Part shown: piece by piece, positions 28,542 to 49,003 of the stretch
Layout of the letters: the number at the start of each line of letters is the position of its first letter
How positions within the stretch are numbered: position 1 is the first letter of the stretch
Assembly: GCF_901709675.1 (NCBI RefSeq)
Contig: NC_051103.1
Coordinates: forward strand, 5,937,501 to 6,001,500
Direction of reading: 5' to 3'
DNA length: 64,000 nucleotides
Source of the DNA: Syngnathus acus
Taxonomy: Eukaryota > Chordata > Actinopteri > Syngnathiformes > Syngnathidae
Position numbers and translations under genes: made by a program
Notes under the pieces: model-generated
The model's database searches: none
What the model saw: the letters and a program-made list of their open reading frames with translations, nothing else
Told to the model about the DNA's origin: nothing

Positions 28542-29393
28542 GCAAAAAATGAGCTGGATTGCCGCATTATCCACTCAGTGTGATGCAATCTTTGTCTTGT
28601 TTCCATCCTTTTTTTGTTGACATAGTCCTTCCTCATTTCTTAATCTGTGTTAATAGTTCCATGTCATAACTGTGTATGATTATTGACCCGGTCACTTGGC
28701 ATTGAAGCCCCAGCAAGCCATTTCCTTGCAACGGCCTTTTTATATGCCGCATGCCCGTTCCAAAGAAGGTACTTACCTTCCCCGAACACAGATTGTCGTG
28801 ATAAATAGCCCCCATTAAGAAGGCACTTAACTGGCTTGATCCACATTTTAATGGCACCACTATCGCATCAACTACAGAAACGATCCGTTATGACACAAAA
28901 GACAAAAAAAAAATAGTACGTAGCTGACTCAATATTACTCTAATAATTTGACCAAAATATTTATATATATATATAAGAATGATATCAAACCCCAGGGGGC
29001 CTTCGGAGCTAGCGTAGCCGCTTTAGAGTGCCTCATTATGGGCTGAGTGCGCGCATGTCAATTGTTTGCAATTAATTTTTCAAAGTTTAGACAACATATT
29101 TACGCACATTCTCACCAAAAAATAAACAATTTGCACAGAGCCTGAATCTCCATTCACTGTATTCCGTTTTAAGAACTTTCATCTTAGCGATATATTATCT
29201 TTACTTCCCGTTTCCATCACTGTTTAATTCCGTCGTCGTCTTCATTTGACATCTTTTTCTACCTCCTGCAACCAAACGACTGCATGCTTCCGAGTTGTGT
29301 GTCTGTGTGTGTGTAGTGTAGTCGGCGGTTCATTCCTTACCTGTTATCCCCCTTGTACCACCCGACCTATGATGTATGTTCTTGTATCTGGCT

Positions 29394-29399
29394 AATAAA
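29394..29399 (+). terminator. Candidate polyadenylation signal (prrt2)
   Basis: AATAAA about 1 kb beyond the third coding exon of prrt2 and after a short GT-rich stretch. It is the first canonical plus-strand signal downstream. Confidence 0.45.
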
Positions 29400-30484
29400 G
29401 GGATTCTCATAACACATCTGTGAATCCGCGGTTCATTCAATGAATCGGGACTGGAGACGCGCGTATTTGCATCCAAATTAAAATTAGATTTTTTTTTTTT
29501 TTTTTTGTACTAGGGGTCTGAATCACAGAGCAACCCTTTGGTGGTGGTGCCTGGAGATTAATTAACTCCATACCCAAGCCACTTCAATTTTGGGGGGGAA
29601 ATGTTTGAATGCAATGTTTGTGTAATGTTGTAAACTTTGTCGTAAGTGACCCGGCCCCCCCAAATATTTTTTTCTTTAAATGTTTTTTAAATAATTGGCT
29701 GATTAATCCGTTATCGGATTCTTCTTCTGCCAAATATCCAAATTGGCAAAAAAATCCATATGAGAGCGATAGCCCAGTGACCCTCGTCATGTGTCATAAC
29801 CGCCAGTCAGTTGCGCAACAGCTGGCCAACTAACCCACTTCCTTTTCCTTCTTTTAGTCAATGTGAAAACCTGAGTTTCATCCCGCGATGAAACGGGATA
29901 AGGCAGCCGCATCCCGACCGGCCCGCACCTGCACCGCCTGTTTTTTACCATCTAGTTGTTACCTGGATGTGCGACTAAAACCAAACTCAGCCACTTATTT
30001 TCTAGCCCCTCTGATCTTAGAGAAGTCTGTTTTGCTCATGGAAGACAAGATGCAAAAAAAAAAGGGGAGGTGGGAGGGATTGGGAACGTCCGCCAGTTTA
30101 TTGTTGGAGGATGGAGACAAACTGATTGGTCCCTGAAGTCGCAGTCGATTGGACATCTCGGCTGCGGCGATCCCAGGACGCGCTCGCAAGCATGTCAAAT
30201 CCCCTCTGATACACGGAGACACTCCACTCGCCCCGCCCCGTCACCATCTCAACCCTGGAGGACAAAACGTCTCCATCACCCTGTTCTGAGACTGCCACGA
30301 TAACACGGAGAGATGATGCGAGTCTTGTCTTGCAAAGTAAAAGAGAACATAAGTGCCAAAAAAAAAAAAGTCTCAATTGTTATCACAGGGCCAAAACATT
30401 CCGCAATCTTCTTAACGCTGCCACCTTTTGAAGCACTGTGAGTCACACCATTGAAACTGTAGCAACGGACACGCTCGGGACACA

Positions 30485-30702
30485 TTAGGGACACCTGCGA
30501 TATTCCAAGGACATTCCGTATGAGCAAAGATTCAATCTTTTTTTTTTTTTTGTCAAATCCACTTGAGCACAAAAAACAACTCAATTTGGTTCAAAAAATG
30601 ACAACTAGTATAACCACTACTAATTAATTAATTAACGTGTTGGTATCTGTGGCTTGCTAGTAACATGTATTGAATGTCCTGAGTTGATGCAGGTGTCCCT
30701 AA
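30485..30702. mobile_element. MITE-like element with 13-bp perfect terminal inverted repeats
   Basis: The left end reads TTAGGGACACCTG (30485-30497) and the right end CAGGTGTCCCTAA (30690-30702), its exact reverse complement. The flank AACAAAGTGGCCAGTGAG resembles the flank in the 235-bp units near 51 kb (AATAAAGTGGCCTGTGA). The length (218 bp) and the lack of coding capacity fit a non-autonomous DNA transposon. The superfamily is not assigned. Confidence 0.5.
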
Positions 30703-31160
30703 CAAAGTGGCCAGTGAGCGCGCTTTAACATTCAAATTGTGTCGGTCACAGGTTATCTTTTGGTAATATTTGTACACGATCTCGTGTGTGTGTGGGTGCG
30801 TGTGTACTTTGTAAACAAAGGAGTGGCGGGTGATTGCCATCCACGTCGTGAGCGTAGCTTGCGTGCGCTGCTGCTCGGTCACGAGGTAGCTTTTTAAAGA
30901 ACGATGCATTTACATTGCAAACGCCCATGAAATTATTTCTCGGCTATACGCAGTCATGGAGACGTTCAGCTTGGGTGAAATCGGTCTGTGCATGTTTTGC
31001 CGAGCTGTGATTGCGTATTTCTATCTTCTACTCGTGAGGCCTGCACTCACTCTGTTGTGTATTCCTTCCTCCTTTACCTGCCATTGTCACTGTGATGCAA
31101 ACCAACTGGCTTCTTACCGACCTTACACAATCGACTCCTGCCTCCTGTCAAGGCCAACAG

Positions 31161-31183
31161 CCCCCCCCCCCCCCCCCCCCCCC
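31161..31183 (+). repeat. C homopolymer, 23 bases
   Basis: Uninterrupted C run in intergenic DNA. Confidence 0.9.
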
Positions 31184-33301
31184 ATGTATATTTGATCTAG
31201 TAATCTTGAGTTGTAGCGGTATATTCTGCTGATATAATCCTCAATGATCGTGATATGACTAATAGTTGACCCAGCCGTCCTATTAGCAGCTGGCTTCTGT
31301 TCTGATTATCTTGTAGTGACTGGCATGCCGTGGGATTTTTTCGGATTCATGTATGAACCACGAATTGTCACTTTGGAATATTATACTTATGCAGTATATT
31401 TATAATAAAGACACAATGCATGCAGGTGGATGCTACTTGTTTTTCACAATCTGCATTATAGAGGCCAAATATTTTAGGACTTGTGCATTTCTCCAAAGAG
31501 CCACAGCGTGCTTGCTACAGCTAAAGTGGACAAATAACCCAAATGAAAATTTCACATTTAAATACCAACATTTTCAACAAAAGTCTACTAGCTTAATGCT
31601 AACATATTATTCACAACATGTTGAAGAAAAAATAAAATGATTTGAGTGGCAAAAAAGATCTTCCAGGGAACAGAAAAAAAAAAAAATCCCCCTGGGCTGT
31701 GTTTCCATGTTGACAGGCAATGTGAGTCAGCTAATTTGACAGGCACTACTTACTGTACTGCAGCCGCTCCCATTTGTCCACATAAAGCACTAAGTGGGTC
31801 AGTAGGATTAAATCCAGCTGGCTCATATCAGCGGCCGCTCGGTGGCCGCCGGCATCCTCTGTCCGGCAAGAAATTAGCACACAAATACAAAACCGTTTTC
31901 AATGATATCTTAAAATAATTAGCAATATAATAACTTTTGCACTTTTGAACTGATTTCACATCAGAGCAGGGTGTGTTCCTCCAATCTGCACGAGAAATGG
32001 CCTTCTAATTGAATGTTTGTGATTTACACACAATTATGGGATGTCAAATGAGCTGCCGGCTCCCATTCCGAGTGAAATATATATTTTTTTTAAACGGATT
32101 TTGTCTCACTACTGTCTCATTAAATATTTAGCTGATCTTATTAACCCCGCCCCATGTGGCCTCGGCTCCAGCTGGTTGCACAAACATGTCAGATTGAATC
32201 TTGTAGTTGTAGTGATGCTGCTTATTTGTGCTTTTATGACATCCCGTTCATATCAGTGTGTGCATCTGTGTTGACACAATATTACGCACACAAGTCAACT
32301 AGGTCAAACTCTCAACAAGACAGTCAAGATCAGCGTTTGCATGTTTTTTTTTTTTTTGTTGGGGGGGTGCAGTTGCATTTTATGTCCTCTGAGGGGCAGT
32401 ATTGGATTTACTGGCAGTATGGAAATAAATAGAGGGATGCACAAAGCAAATCCATAAGAACCATTTATGAAATAAATAAACCATGCTCACTTCAACTCCC
32501 AGAAGACAAACAACCCCAAAAAGTAATATATATGATATATACTTACAATTTTTGTATTATTATTTTTTTTTGCATGCCTCACAAACGGTACAGCTTGCCT
32601 TTTGCGCCGTCCACAAATAAGAGCAGCTGCTTTGGACAATGTTGTGTGCTTTGTTGAATGTTAAATGTGAATTACAGAAATCGTTTCCTTTAGACAAAGC
32701 TATGGCCAAGTTCATAACTTTGGAATATTTGCATTGACACATTTTACAACTTGAAGCACATTACAAAAAAAATAGGATGAACACAATCTTGCGATCAAAA
32801 GAGTGCAACTGGCAACGACAAGCATGTCATCCTGCAGCAGTGTTTTTTTTTTTTTGGGTTGATGACACGGAACATGCAAACAATTGACAAGAAGTTAAGG
32901 TGGAAGAACCGATTCTCCTTTTCCATCTTATTAGGCCTTCAGCAGCGCGTGCCGCCACCAGCCCATCAAAACACAGTCCAATAATTGCAAAATGTCGACT
33001 TAAAGCTCCTCGGAAGCGTTCTGGCACTGCGAGCGAGATGTTCATGCGCTATTATTTGATCAACATAAATGGTCCCACTTAATAGGAGGCACAAAGCTTC
33101 CATTTGGCACAATGTTCTCATAGTCATTCCCAAGCGCTGTGACTTTTCAGATAATCAGGTGTGGCGTGGAAAATGACTTATGCCTTTTACTTTTCATGAA
33201 GTCCTTTGTGGACACTCATGCAGAAAAGTCTCCTTTCATTCTTTGCTTTCCGTTGCCATGTGTTGTGTTGGCTTGCAGAGTCCTGAGCGACGCGGCGGAC
33301 C

Positions 33302-40196
<6,895 letters not shown>

Positions 40197-41980
40197 TCAT
40201 CAACTCAATTCATTTTCTCCACCAAACCAAATTCAATGACCATTATTTCATTCCAAGTCAAGCACAAGGTCACCACGAGGTCCAAATATATGATTAGAGC
40301 CTGATTAACTGATTTTTATTCTTGATCTTCTTTTCAGGACGGTGTCTGAGGCACTTTGGGCCACACGTGGGAGCGCTCGGCTCCATATCGCATTCAATGC
40401 CGCAGGTATGGTCAATTATCCTCCACCCAGCAGATATCACATTCCCACAGCTGTTATTAGCGAGGTCTTAAATGACCGCCATGCAGCAGAACACGAGAGT
40501 TACGTCGTAATCGTGTTGCTCTGGCAACTCCCCGTAATTCCCAATTGGGGGGGATTTCTTCCGGATGCGTTTTTTTATTTGTTCGGAGGTTTTTCCTCAC
40601 GTGAGTTACTTGTCGGAAACAGCAGATGCTTTGCCCTCATTTCCATTTACGAGCAAATCACTTCAGGCTCTGTGATGAAAGAGGAAGAATTATGCTTCGC
40701 AAATCTTCTGCCTGAAGCCTACGTCCTCCGCCGTCAAATTACAGCGTGTCGTCAAAATCCTCCGTAGACAATCGGGTGATTATGGGATGGAATCTACTGA
40801 ATATGGCTTCGCTATAATGTCGTGACGGTTACATAAAGTCGTGCTGGCAGAGAGCTGAGTTGACCACGAGCGGGCCGGCTGCGTCTGTGCTGGTCCTTAA
40901 ATAAACAAGAGGGGGCCGCGTAGAAAAAACATCTGAAGGCTTTTGTTTTGTAAAAACAGATCGCAGCTGGCCCCCCGGTGGAGGCGTTGTTTCCTCCGCG
41001 CTCGATGAATCCCCCTCTGGACCACCTGCAGCATCCATCGATTGCAAGCGAGATGCTCGGGGTGTTATATCTCAGGAGTTTAGTGTGAGAGAAGAAAAAA
41101 GAAAAAAAAACCTGGTAGACTTGAAACAGATGAGGTGAGTCACAGACTTTCTCCCAGTTTGGTTTTGGCAGGCCTGTGCATTAAATAATGGACGCAATCC
41201 AAAGAGCCACAACACAACACTCGGGCCACAAAAACAAAAGTGATGGATTAATTGCAAGTGTTTTTGCATACAGATGATAACAAGCTAGCAAACCTCTGTT
41301 TGAGCAAGCTATCTGTCCAAAAAAGTTTCAAGTCATAATGTGTGAAACCCATTTGGAGGCCTTTGCAGTTCGTTGACCTTCCGCAGGGTCGGCGGGGTCG
41401 TTTGTCACGGAGGCGAGCGGCCTCGGCGCTGCGAGCGGCGAGCCGCGCGTGTCACAGCTCATCCAGCCGGCGTCTCCTTGGCTGAGGATGAAACAATCAT
41501 CGGGGAGGCGCACGGCAACGTGCCAGCTGCCAGCCCCCAAAGCTTCTTTGACTCTTTTGACTGAGAGCGTGTTGACAAGGACGCTGGCTCTTCATTTGTG
41601 CAGATGGCTGTTGATTGGTTAGCTAACATACGTGTTGTCTCTCGTTTGCAGATTTGCATCCGGGAGCGGCAAAGTGTGCAACATGTGCCAAAAAAAAAAG
41701 CTCCGACATGGACGTCGAGGTAAAGTGATGACCTTTAAGTTCCAACAGTCCAGGTATGGATGTCAGAAAGATGTATTTACTCTGATGAGAAGATAAGTGG
41801 AACTTAAGGTGCACCAAAAAGCCAGGCAACACGAAGATTGCATCAGTTCATTAATTCGCATGCACGCTCAGACAATGCGACTGTGTGTGTGCGCTGATGT
41901 GATGTGCTCAGTCAGTGGCACATGTGGCTGTGAGCACACACTTAGCCGCAGGGCCTGATGCTTCCCGGGAGGAGGGGGGC

Positions 41981-42002
41981 GGGGGGGGGGGGGGGGGGGG
42001 GG
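41981..42002 (+). repeat. G homopolymer, 22 bases
   Basis: Uninterrupted G run followed shortly by an A run. Confidence 0.85.
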
Positions 42003-43207
42003 AACAAAAAAAAAATAATGGAAGCTCCCAGCAAGATGCCGATTGATCGCTCGCGTGACGCCCGCTTTCATCCTTTCTTTTCATCGTCACATGGGGAAAA
42101 GTCTTCACTCAGCCTTGGACTCAAAATGGCTTCAATCATCTGGAGGGCGGCGTTAAGATGATGTTCTATTCTTTGACAAAGGCGCATTAATGAAGTAGAT
42201 TTGGCAGCGGTGCTTTAAACGATTCTGGAAGGAAGAGGATCCCGAATATCTTCATTGGGCTTTGAGGACGCCATTAAATCTACCGTGCTGCTCTCGTACC
42301 ATTACTAGACCCAAGCACAAACCAGTTATTAGTCAGTACCAAACAAGTTACGTATAGTCCGTGTAAGATTGCATCGATTTTGCATTGTCTATTTTCCTCC
42401 TGTGCAAACAGGCCATGATGTTGGCTGACCCTTTAGTACTTTGCATCATTTCTATATGCGCAAGTTGTGCAGAGCAGCAGCTGCTGCAGCAGAAGCAGCA
42501 GAAGAAGCATCAGCCCTGTGGCTCTATCGTTACACAATCGCTAATGTATAGATGGTGAGGTTATAGGTTGGAGGAGAATATTTGTGCGCTGCATCTCTCC
42601 TCCTCCTCCTCCTCTTCTTCTTTTAGCGCCTTCACTTTCGATCAGACTCACACAGCAAGCATGGACCCCCCCCCCCCACCATGTCCTCTTTTTAAATCCA
42701 TACCTCTCATTAACTCTAAAGTCAGTCATGTTGGTGCACCTGCAGCGCACACATTCAACCCCCCCCCCCTTCCGCTGTAGTTTCCCCCACGCAGGCATCC
42801 AGCTTAAAAAAAAAAAAAAAACCACCGGCAGCCACATGCCACAAGTTGAGGATCAGGCGGTGCTCCAGCCAGCTCTTGTCAATTAGAGCCAAGGGTGAGT
42901 AAACTTCATGCAATGTGTGCAAGTGTGTGTGGAGGAGCGGGCAAAGCGTACCAACGCAACTGCCACATGTTGCGGGCTCAAACAAGAGCGTCCGCCAGCC
43001 TCTCTCTTGACTCCCTCGCCTCATTTTGTTGCAGATCATGTATGCAAAGACAACAACAAATGCAAGGCAGCGGCGACTTACCTCCGAGCAAGAGTGAAAC
43101 TCCTCATAAAAGACAAGAAGAAGATGAAGAGGAGGAGGGGATTCCAGCACAGTGCAGCGAGGGAGACGGATGGACTAACAGGTGGCGGTGAGAGTAGCGC
43201 AGAGTCG

Positions 43208-43260
43208 ATGGAGGAGGAGGAGAGGAAGAGGAGGAGGAGGAGGAGGGAGCGGCGGCGGCG
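43208..43260 (+). repeat. GGA/GCG-rich simple repeat
   Basis: Tandem GGA triplets grading into GCG triplets; purine-rich low complexity. Confidence 0.75.
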
Positions 43261-44430
43261 GGTCACGCTTTACGGTGAAATATTCAAAGCGCTTATAGTT
43301 CAAATTGTGATGAGCATGAGGAGCAGGTGAGGGAGGGGCGGGGCATGAGAGCAACATGCTGGAGAAGGGTGGAGGGGCTGAAGTGGGGGGGAGAGAGAGA
43401 GACAGAGAGGACGAGCGACACGGCGGGGGAGTCGGTCCTCAAGAGTGCCACACGCAGGTTGCGTTTAATTAAACTTAAATGCCGTCTAAAAAAAAAAGAA
43501 GGCACCTCATTAATTATCCAATTGCCCATTTAATTTATTCAAGTCTTGTACATTCTTTAGGCATCAATCCAAGTTCGACCCCAGAAATTAGAATGCAACA
43601 AAAAAAAAAAAAAAGAAATCATTTAAGGGGTCAATTATGATTTTTTTTTTATCAAAATGTAGTCATTTGCAGGCTTGGTTTGGCAGCAAATGATTCCTTA
43701 ATGACACAATTTGTTTTTCCTTCTCTTAATTGTCGCTAATGACTCAACTGTCGCTGGCCACTTTTGGAGTTTGTGTCTTATATGGCTGCTTTTACTTTCA
43801 AATATCAACCTAGTACGATAATATGACCAAACTCACAGGCATATAGTCTTTATCCTCTGTGTAAAACGACATTCCTGTAGCTTACAGTTGTTGTGAAAGT
43901 CGTCTTTGTTTGTGTTTTCATGATGGTATTATACTTCCCCCTGGTGGCCAAGGAGTCACAATCATGATGCACAGTCCAGTATTATAGAGTACCAGTATTT
44001 CCCTCATTAAAAAAAAAAGTATTTCTGTTCATTTTAGTGGGGAAATATGATTTAAGTTCCAATCGTTTGTCTCCTCTTTGCTTTTTTTAAGCAAAACTCG
44101 GCATATTCTCGCTTTGGCTCTCTGCAGACGAATAGTTCCTCCATATAATTAGGCTTCAGTGTTCTTGAGTCAGTGTCAGTGATGGACAAGTGGAAACGTG
44201 CTATTTGTCCCCGCATACACCAATTAGTGTCTTTGTGGACTCATTTGGGCCTTTTAATAGCATTGTTTGGTTCAAAACATTTCCAAAACAGTGAATATGC
44301 TTTTTTACTCACCCCCCCCAGACTTATTTATGTTTCCGTTTAATCGTGTTCCCCTATGTGTGAGTCTTTGCTTCACCAGCTTCTCCATCCTCTTCGTCCT
44401 TCCTCTGCAGATGCACGCAAGTCAAGCATG

Positions 44431-44470
44431 ACACACACACACACGCACACACACACGCACGCACGGTCAC
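44431..44470 (+). repeat. CA/CG dinucleotide microsatellite
   Basis: Alternating ACAC with interspersed GCAC, intergenic. Confidence 0.8.
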
Positions 44471-47400
44471 ACACCAGTCATGTATGCTTTGCTTGCATTA
44501 AATTGATGCCATGGCACGGCCATGCATGACTGCATTAACATGGTGGTGTAAGGCACAAGACCCTCCAGAGCAACATGACGCGCGCACACACACACATTTT
44601 TATCCACATGTTCAGACTGGCTTATATTTATTTATAGGGTTCGCTGCTTTTCCAGCATTGCATCACACTGCATTTGCATGTCGATGACAAGTGAAGAGCT
44701 CATTACAGATGCACACAATGTGCTACTTCTAGTGGTATGATGATGTTTTATTGTATTTTTTTTTTCAGGTGAGGCTGAACAGGATGAACGGCATTCCTAA
44801 TTATTTCCATCGGGAGAAATGACTTGAGATACAAGTGTTTTGACTTACAAGCATGGTTTCAGAACAAGTTGGACTGAATGGTAAGTATGAAACCGAGTGA
44901 CAAGCATATATTTGTTCAAAGCGACGTCCTTGGATGAATCATGTGAATGCGCCGAGTTTGAAAAGGTAAACACTCAATTTTTGTATTTGTTACACTCAAG
45001 GCTGACCTTTAAAAAGTAATTGCGACGCAATAGTCAAAACACATCCCACACATTGACGTCCATCTACACAAGAAAGCTTGTCAACTTTGCGCGCTTTTAA
45101 TTACGCTGTCGTCGTCAAGCACCGCTTGAATGTCGGCCGTGATCAAAAAGCAATAAAAACGTATTTCCGTGGCAATTAACCGCAAACTTGTGTTTCAGCC
45201 GCAATAGCAAAAATGTGACAATGGTTATTTTCCGCCCGATCAAACAGGGACAATGCTTTTGTTGTGAGGAAACAAATTAGCAATAATGGGAGCAAAGTCA
45301 TTCTGCACGTGCATATTAAGCACGCGCCGTACTTCTCCGAGCAGTACATGAGTATCATCTCAGTAATGGCGCGAACAAATTCATATGATGGAACTTCATG
45401 TTTTGATGTCAGCTGGCTAATTTCAGCTCAACGTAACAAAATATGTGCCTCGAATTTCTTCACTGTTCTATTTCGCATCGCTGTATTAGCAACGGGGACT
45501 GTTTTCAAATTGACCTTCGAGGCCCAAGGGTATTTATTAGAAAGCTTCTTTTATTTAGACAAAAAAAAAAAAGATCATCAGATGAACCAAAGAAACTTTG
45601 ACCTCATATAAACCAGCGGCAGTTCAACACGTCCTACCGTGGCAAATCATAAAAGGTTTGTTTGTGTTGCAGCAGCTCAGATGACAACACTGAATCATTT
45701 TTAAAAAGACAAACGGCGGCAATTAGTCTGGTGGAATATTCTGCCGAGTGTGCAGCTTTTTCCCCGTTTACGATTCAAAGCACAAAGATGGATTGTGATG
45801 AGCGTACGCTACAAATGGTGATTATCTTACTTGACAACTTTGCATGCAAATAGGGAGGTCTCACCCGTATAGTATTACTGACCATTAAGATAATTAATTA
45901 ACCGCTGTGGCTAAGAAAAAGAAAAAAAAAATCCCCGACTGTGCAATTATACACTGAGAAGAACTCAAGCACTCTTTTCGAACCGATTTGAAGGCCATTC
46001 AGAGAAAAGGATTATTGTGAAAATTTCCCATTGCAGCGCTCTAAATGGCAATTTGCAGGTCAGGGTTCGTTAACGAATGCAGACCGAGGTTTAAATTGCT
46101 AAAATGTTCTTTTCCAAACGAGAACGCGGCGGTGTCGTAAAAGGGCAAACACGCAGCCTCGGGTGACGCTCACGTGGCCATCCGCCATTCGTATGCAAAA
46201 ACACTCCAAAGGGCATTTCAACAACAAATGTTTTCAGTCTGCCGTCTTTCTGATGTTATTACACAGATGGTGCACTTACAATATAAAAAACTAAACAACT
46301 TTTAATTAAGTCTGTATGGAAAATGGCTCCCGCCCAGGGCTGGGGAACATGTTCAGCATATATGTGCACCCCCCCCCCTCCCTCCTAAAGAATTTATCTT
46401 CCTGCCCATTATGCAAATGTTTTCTTTCTGTGGATACATTGGTTTCACAATAGTCTCGTAATTTTGCGGCTTTTATTTTGTGCGCCTGTGTGACAGATTT
46501 GTATTTGAAGCTCAGACAGCAAATGTTTGTTTGGTGTCAATTATGTGTGTATTTTGTTTTCTTTTCAGTCCTCCTTGAATAGCGGTGGTCCGCTCTATTG
46601 ATTAATGGACGCATTATAATGACGGATAAAATAAAAAGACAAATTCATCATTTTAGTGTTTGCGAAATGTGATAAGCACTCTAAAAGCCTGTCAGGGTAA
46701 ACAAGCAGCACTTGTTGAAATTGCCCCGACGTCTTTGTTTAATATGAGGACAACGTTCGAATGAAAAACTGTCTCATTTCTGAGCCAGGAAAAAAAAAGA
46801 GCACTACTAGCTCGGTGGTGCACGGAACATTAATAACAACAAAGTAATATTGCATTTATCGTGGGAATGCTGCTCTGCCTTAAAGGGTCAGAAAGGTCAC
46901 AGGTGGCAGCCTCACTCCCGTTGGATGATGACACGCGCAGCCGCTTTATTAGGTACGCCCACGCTACCTAACCACATCATGCACAAGAGGAACATTCAAA
47001 TACGGTTTTAACTCGGGTTAAGATTTGAAAGTATTAATAGCGTGTCAATTTAGTTGCTTTTAGCACTGTGATTTTGGATGCTAATATGTTAGCATAAAGA
47101 CTGAAAGTTTTGTTTCTTCATTTTAAAACAAAGAAGAAAAATCCTTTTGACTTTTCCTTGACTTTTGGGCCCAAACTCATTTGGGTCCCCTGCTGCTGCT
47201 CAATGAACATGCACATTTCGTTTTTCCACGTGTGAGTATTTTGTGCCTGATTATGATTCTCCCCCTCGTGCGCTCAAATAATCCCGCTCACTGTTAAATC
47301 CCTAAATTGAAGGCCTAGATTGTTTTCCACCATCCAGTTGCTAGGCAACACCCGAACTGGCGCCCTCGCTCGGCTGGTGCGGGCCACGTCGAACGAGGAT

Positions 47401-47553
47401 GCGGATGAGGCGGCGAGGTCGTTTCCAGGCTCTGGCTGATGTGCGTCATGCGTCTGGGAGCCGACATTGTGGGAGCCGACAGTCAACAGTGGAATGAAAG
47501 GATTTATGCTGGTTCTAAAAAGTTTGCACACCCCTGTTCTTAAACCAGGTTTG

Positions 47554-47610
47554 CAGTGGCGGAGCTAGCGGGGGGGTGGGTGGCTGGTCATGAGGGCACC
47601 CTCTTACATA
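47554..47610 (+). repeat. Dispersed repeat fragment (GGAGCTAG plus G run), intergenic copy
   Basis: AGTGGCGGAGCTAGCGGGGG followed by a GGGTGGCTGG stretch and ACATATGC; related to the copies near 36.8 and 61.1 kb. Confidence 0.35.
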
Positions 47611-48425
47611 TGCTTGCATGCCAAACCAAATAAATGAATTTGATTTCTCCTGATATTTCAGCTCCAAACAGTCACATTGGCTTTGATGGTTGCTAAAAGT
47701 GGACGCTTCACCTGTGGGAATTAGTCTGGCATCGTTTTTCAACAGATGTCCGTCTCCATCATTGACGCTGTTGGTGAGCCAGTGTGGGTTAGTGGGGGAG
47801 CTCAGGAGCCTTTTGAAGAGCTGCTCAGGAGCCAAACGCTGATTTCAAATGTCACAACAGTCAACGTTCAGCAAAGTTTGACTTTCAAGTATGAAATGAA
47901 GTTGTCCTGTGTAGTTTATATGATTTAGCTTAACTGTCTGGAATGAGTGAGTAAAAGTCCAAATGACATGCATATGACATGCGTGGAGAAGATAGTTCCT
48001 AACCATTTGTGAATGAACGGAAGAGGAAAATGAACAGGTGTTTTAGAACAGCCTAGACAAGCAAATAATGAAAAAGGAAAAAAAAACTTGCTAAACTTCT
48101 AAAGAGTTACTGCCTTATTTCTTTCCCTGTTGAGAGAAGCGCGCAATGCAATGCAGATAGTGCTGCGGGGAGAAGTTTGACAGGCGTTAGTACATTCGTG
48201 CTAAGCACATTTCGCAGGGGTGGGGAGTCGAATTCTGGATCTGTGGTGTTCGAACGCAGCGATGGAGCCGCTCGCCGAACGTGGCGCGCTCGGCGGTCGC
48301 CCCGCTTTCACTTCGAGTTCAGTAAGTACTTCGTTCTGCGCGGGTTGGGTAAGTACAAAATAGTGTTGACTCGTGAGTGAACGATTCGTTCAAAAGTACA
48401 CATTTCTTTTTTGCTTTTGCCTTAT

Positions 48426-48570
48426 GTTCGGGAGAACCGAGTTCGAGTCTCACACTATGCAAACTTGAGCTCAAAGTCCGCTTCGTGTGGGGCTCGAACC
48501 ATAGTCTCCCGAACACCGGGTAAAGTTATAAACCATTCTGCCATTTGGGCGGGGAAATCCGGCCGTTTTT
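48426..48570 (-). repeat. tRNA-like sequence pair in inverted orientation (tRNA-derived SINE or pseudo-tRNA)
   Basis: On the minus strand an A-box-like TGGCAGAATGG (48533-48543) is followed about 33 bases later by a B-box-like GGTTCGAGCCC (48490-48500), the order and spacing of a polymerase III internal promoter. Just to the left, on the plus strand, GTTCGGGAGA (48427-48436) and GAGTTCGAGTCTC resemble the same arm in opposite orientation, so the pair forms an imperfect inverted repeat. The T-arm stem pairs poorly and no good acceptor stem is seen, so this is not called as a functional tRNA. Confidence 0.4.
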
Positions 48571-48770
48571 TTTTGGTAGTGTACTGAACATAGAAGACGG
48601 ACGTGAAAATTGCCATGTTCATTTTACGCTGGGTTACATACAAGTGAATGGGGGCACTGCCATCTCGCGGTAGCTTGCCGTCATTACATGTACCGCTTTA
48701 TTAAGGATAGTCAAAAGCCCAATATTAATTAAAATTATAATATATTATTTAATGAAAATAATAATAATAA

Positions 48771-49003
48771 TCAAAGTCAAAGTCTGTTTTATTGTCAATT
48801 TCTTCACATGTCACATGTCAACTGACACAAAGAGATCGAAATTGCGTTTCCTACTATCCCACGGTGACAAGACATTACACGGACAAACAAAACATTCAAG
48901 TAAACAATACAAAAAGTAAAAACAAGAAGACACATACAATGAATAGATAAGAGCAGTGAATAAATCAATCAATCAATAAATCAATAAATAAGCACAACAT
49001 GGC
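48771..49003. repeat. Interspersed repeat of retroelement-tail type
   Basis: The stretch opens with TCAAAGTCAAAGTCTG and ends in tandem AATCAATCAATCAATAAAT-type units, which look like the 3' tail of a retroposon. The sequence style (TTTTATTGTCAATTTCTTCA) is familiar from dispersed fish repeats, but the family is not assigned. Confidence 0.4.

Larger units (their letters stand above)
28542..33301. other. prrt2 3' flank and doc2a 3' flank, no coding exons seen
   Basis: AT-rich DNA between the prrt2 end and the convergent doc2a stop. It contains a TA run near 28962-28975, a short inverted-terminal-repeat element (30485-30702, listed separately) and a 23-base C run (31161-31183). The doc2a 3' UTR must lie in its right part, but no clear minus-strand AATAAA was found. 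Open frames here have no domain or codon support. Confidence 0.4.

Noticed and set aside
42541-43357. Overlapping frames with poly-Arg/Glu or poly-Pro/Leu
   Set aside because: Low-complexity GGA/CCT repeats; both strands are open for compositional reasons.
48470-48570. A functional tRNA gene on the minus strand
   Set aside because: A and B boxes are present, but the T-stem pairs poorly and no acceptor stem can be drawn, so only a tRNA-derived repeat is called.
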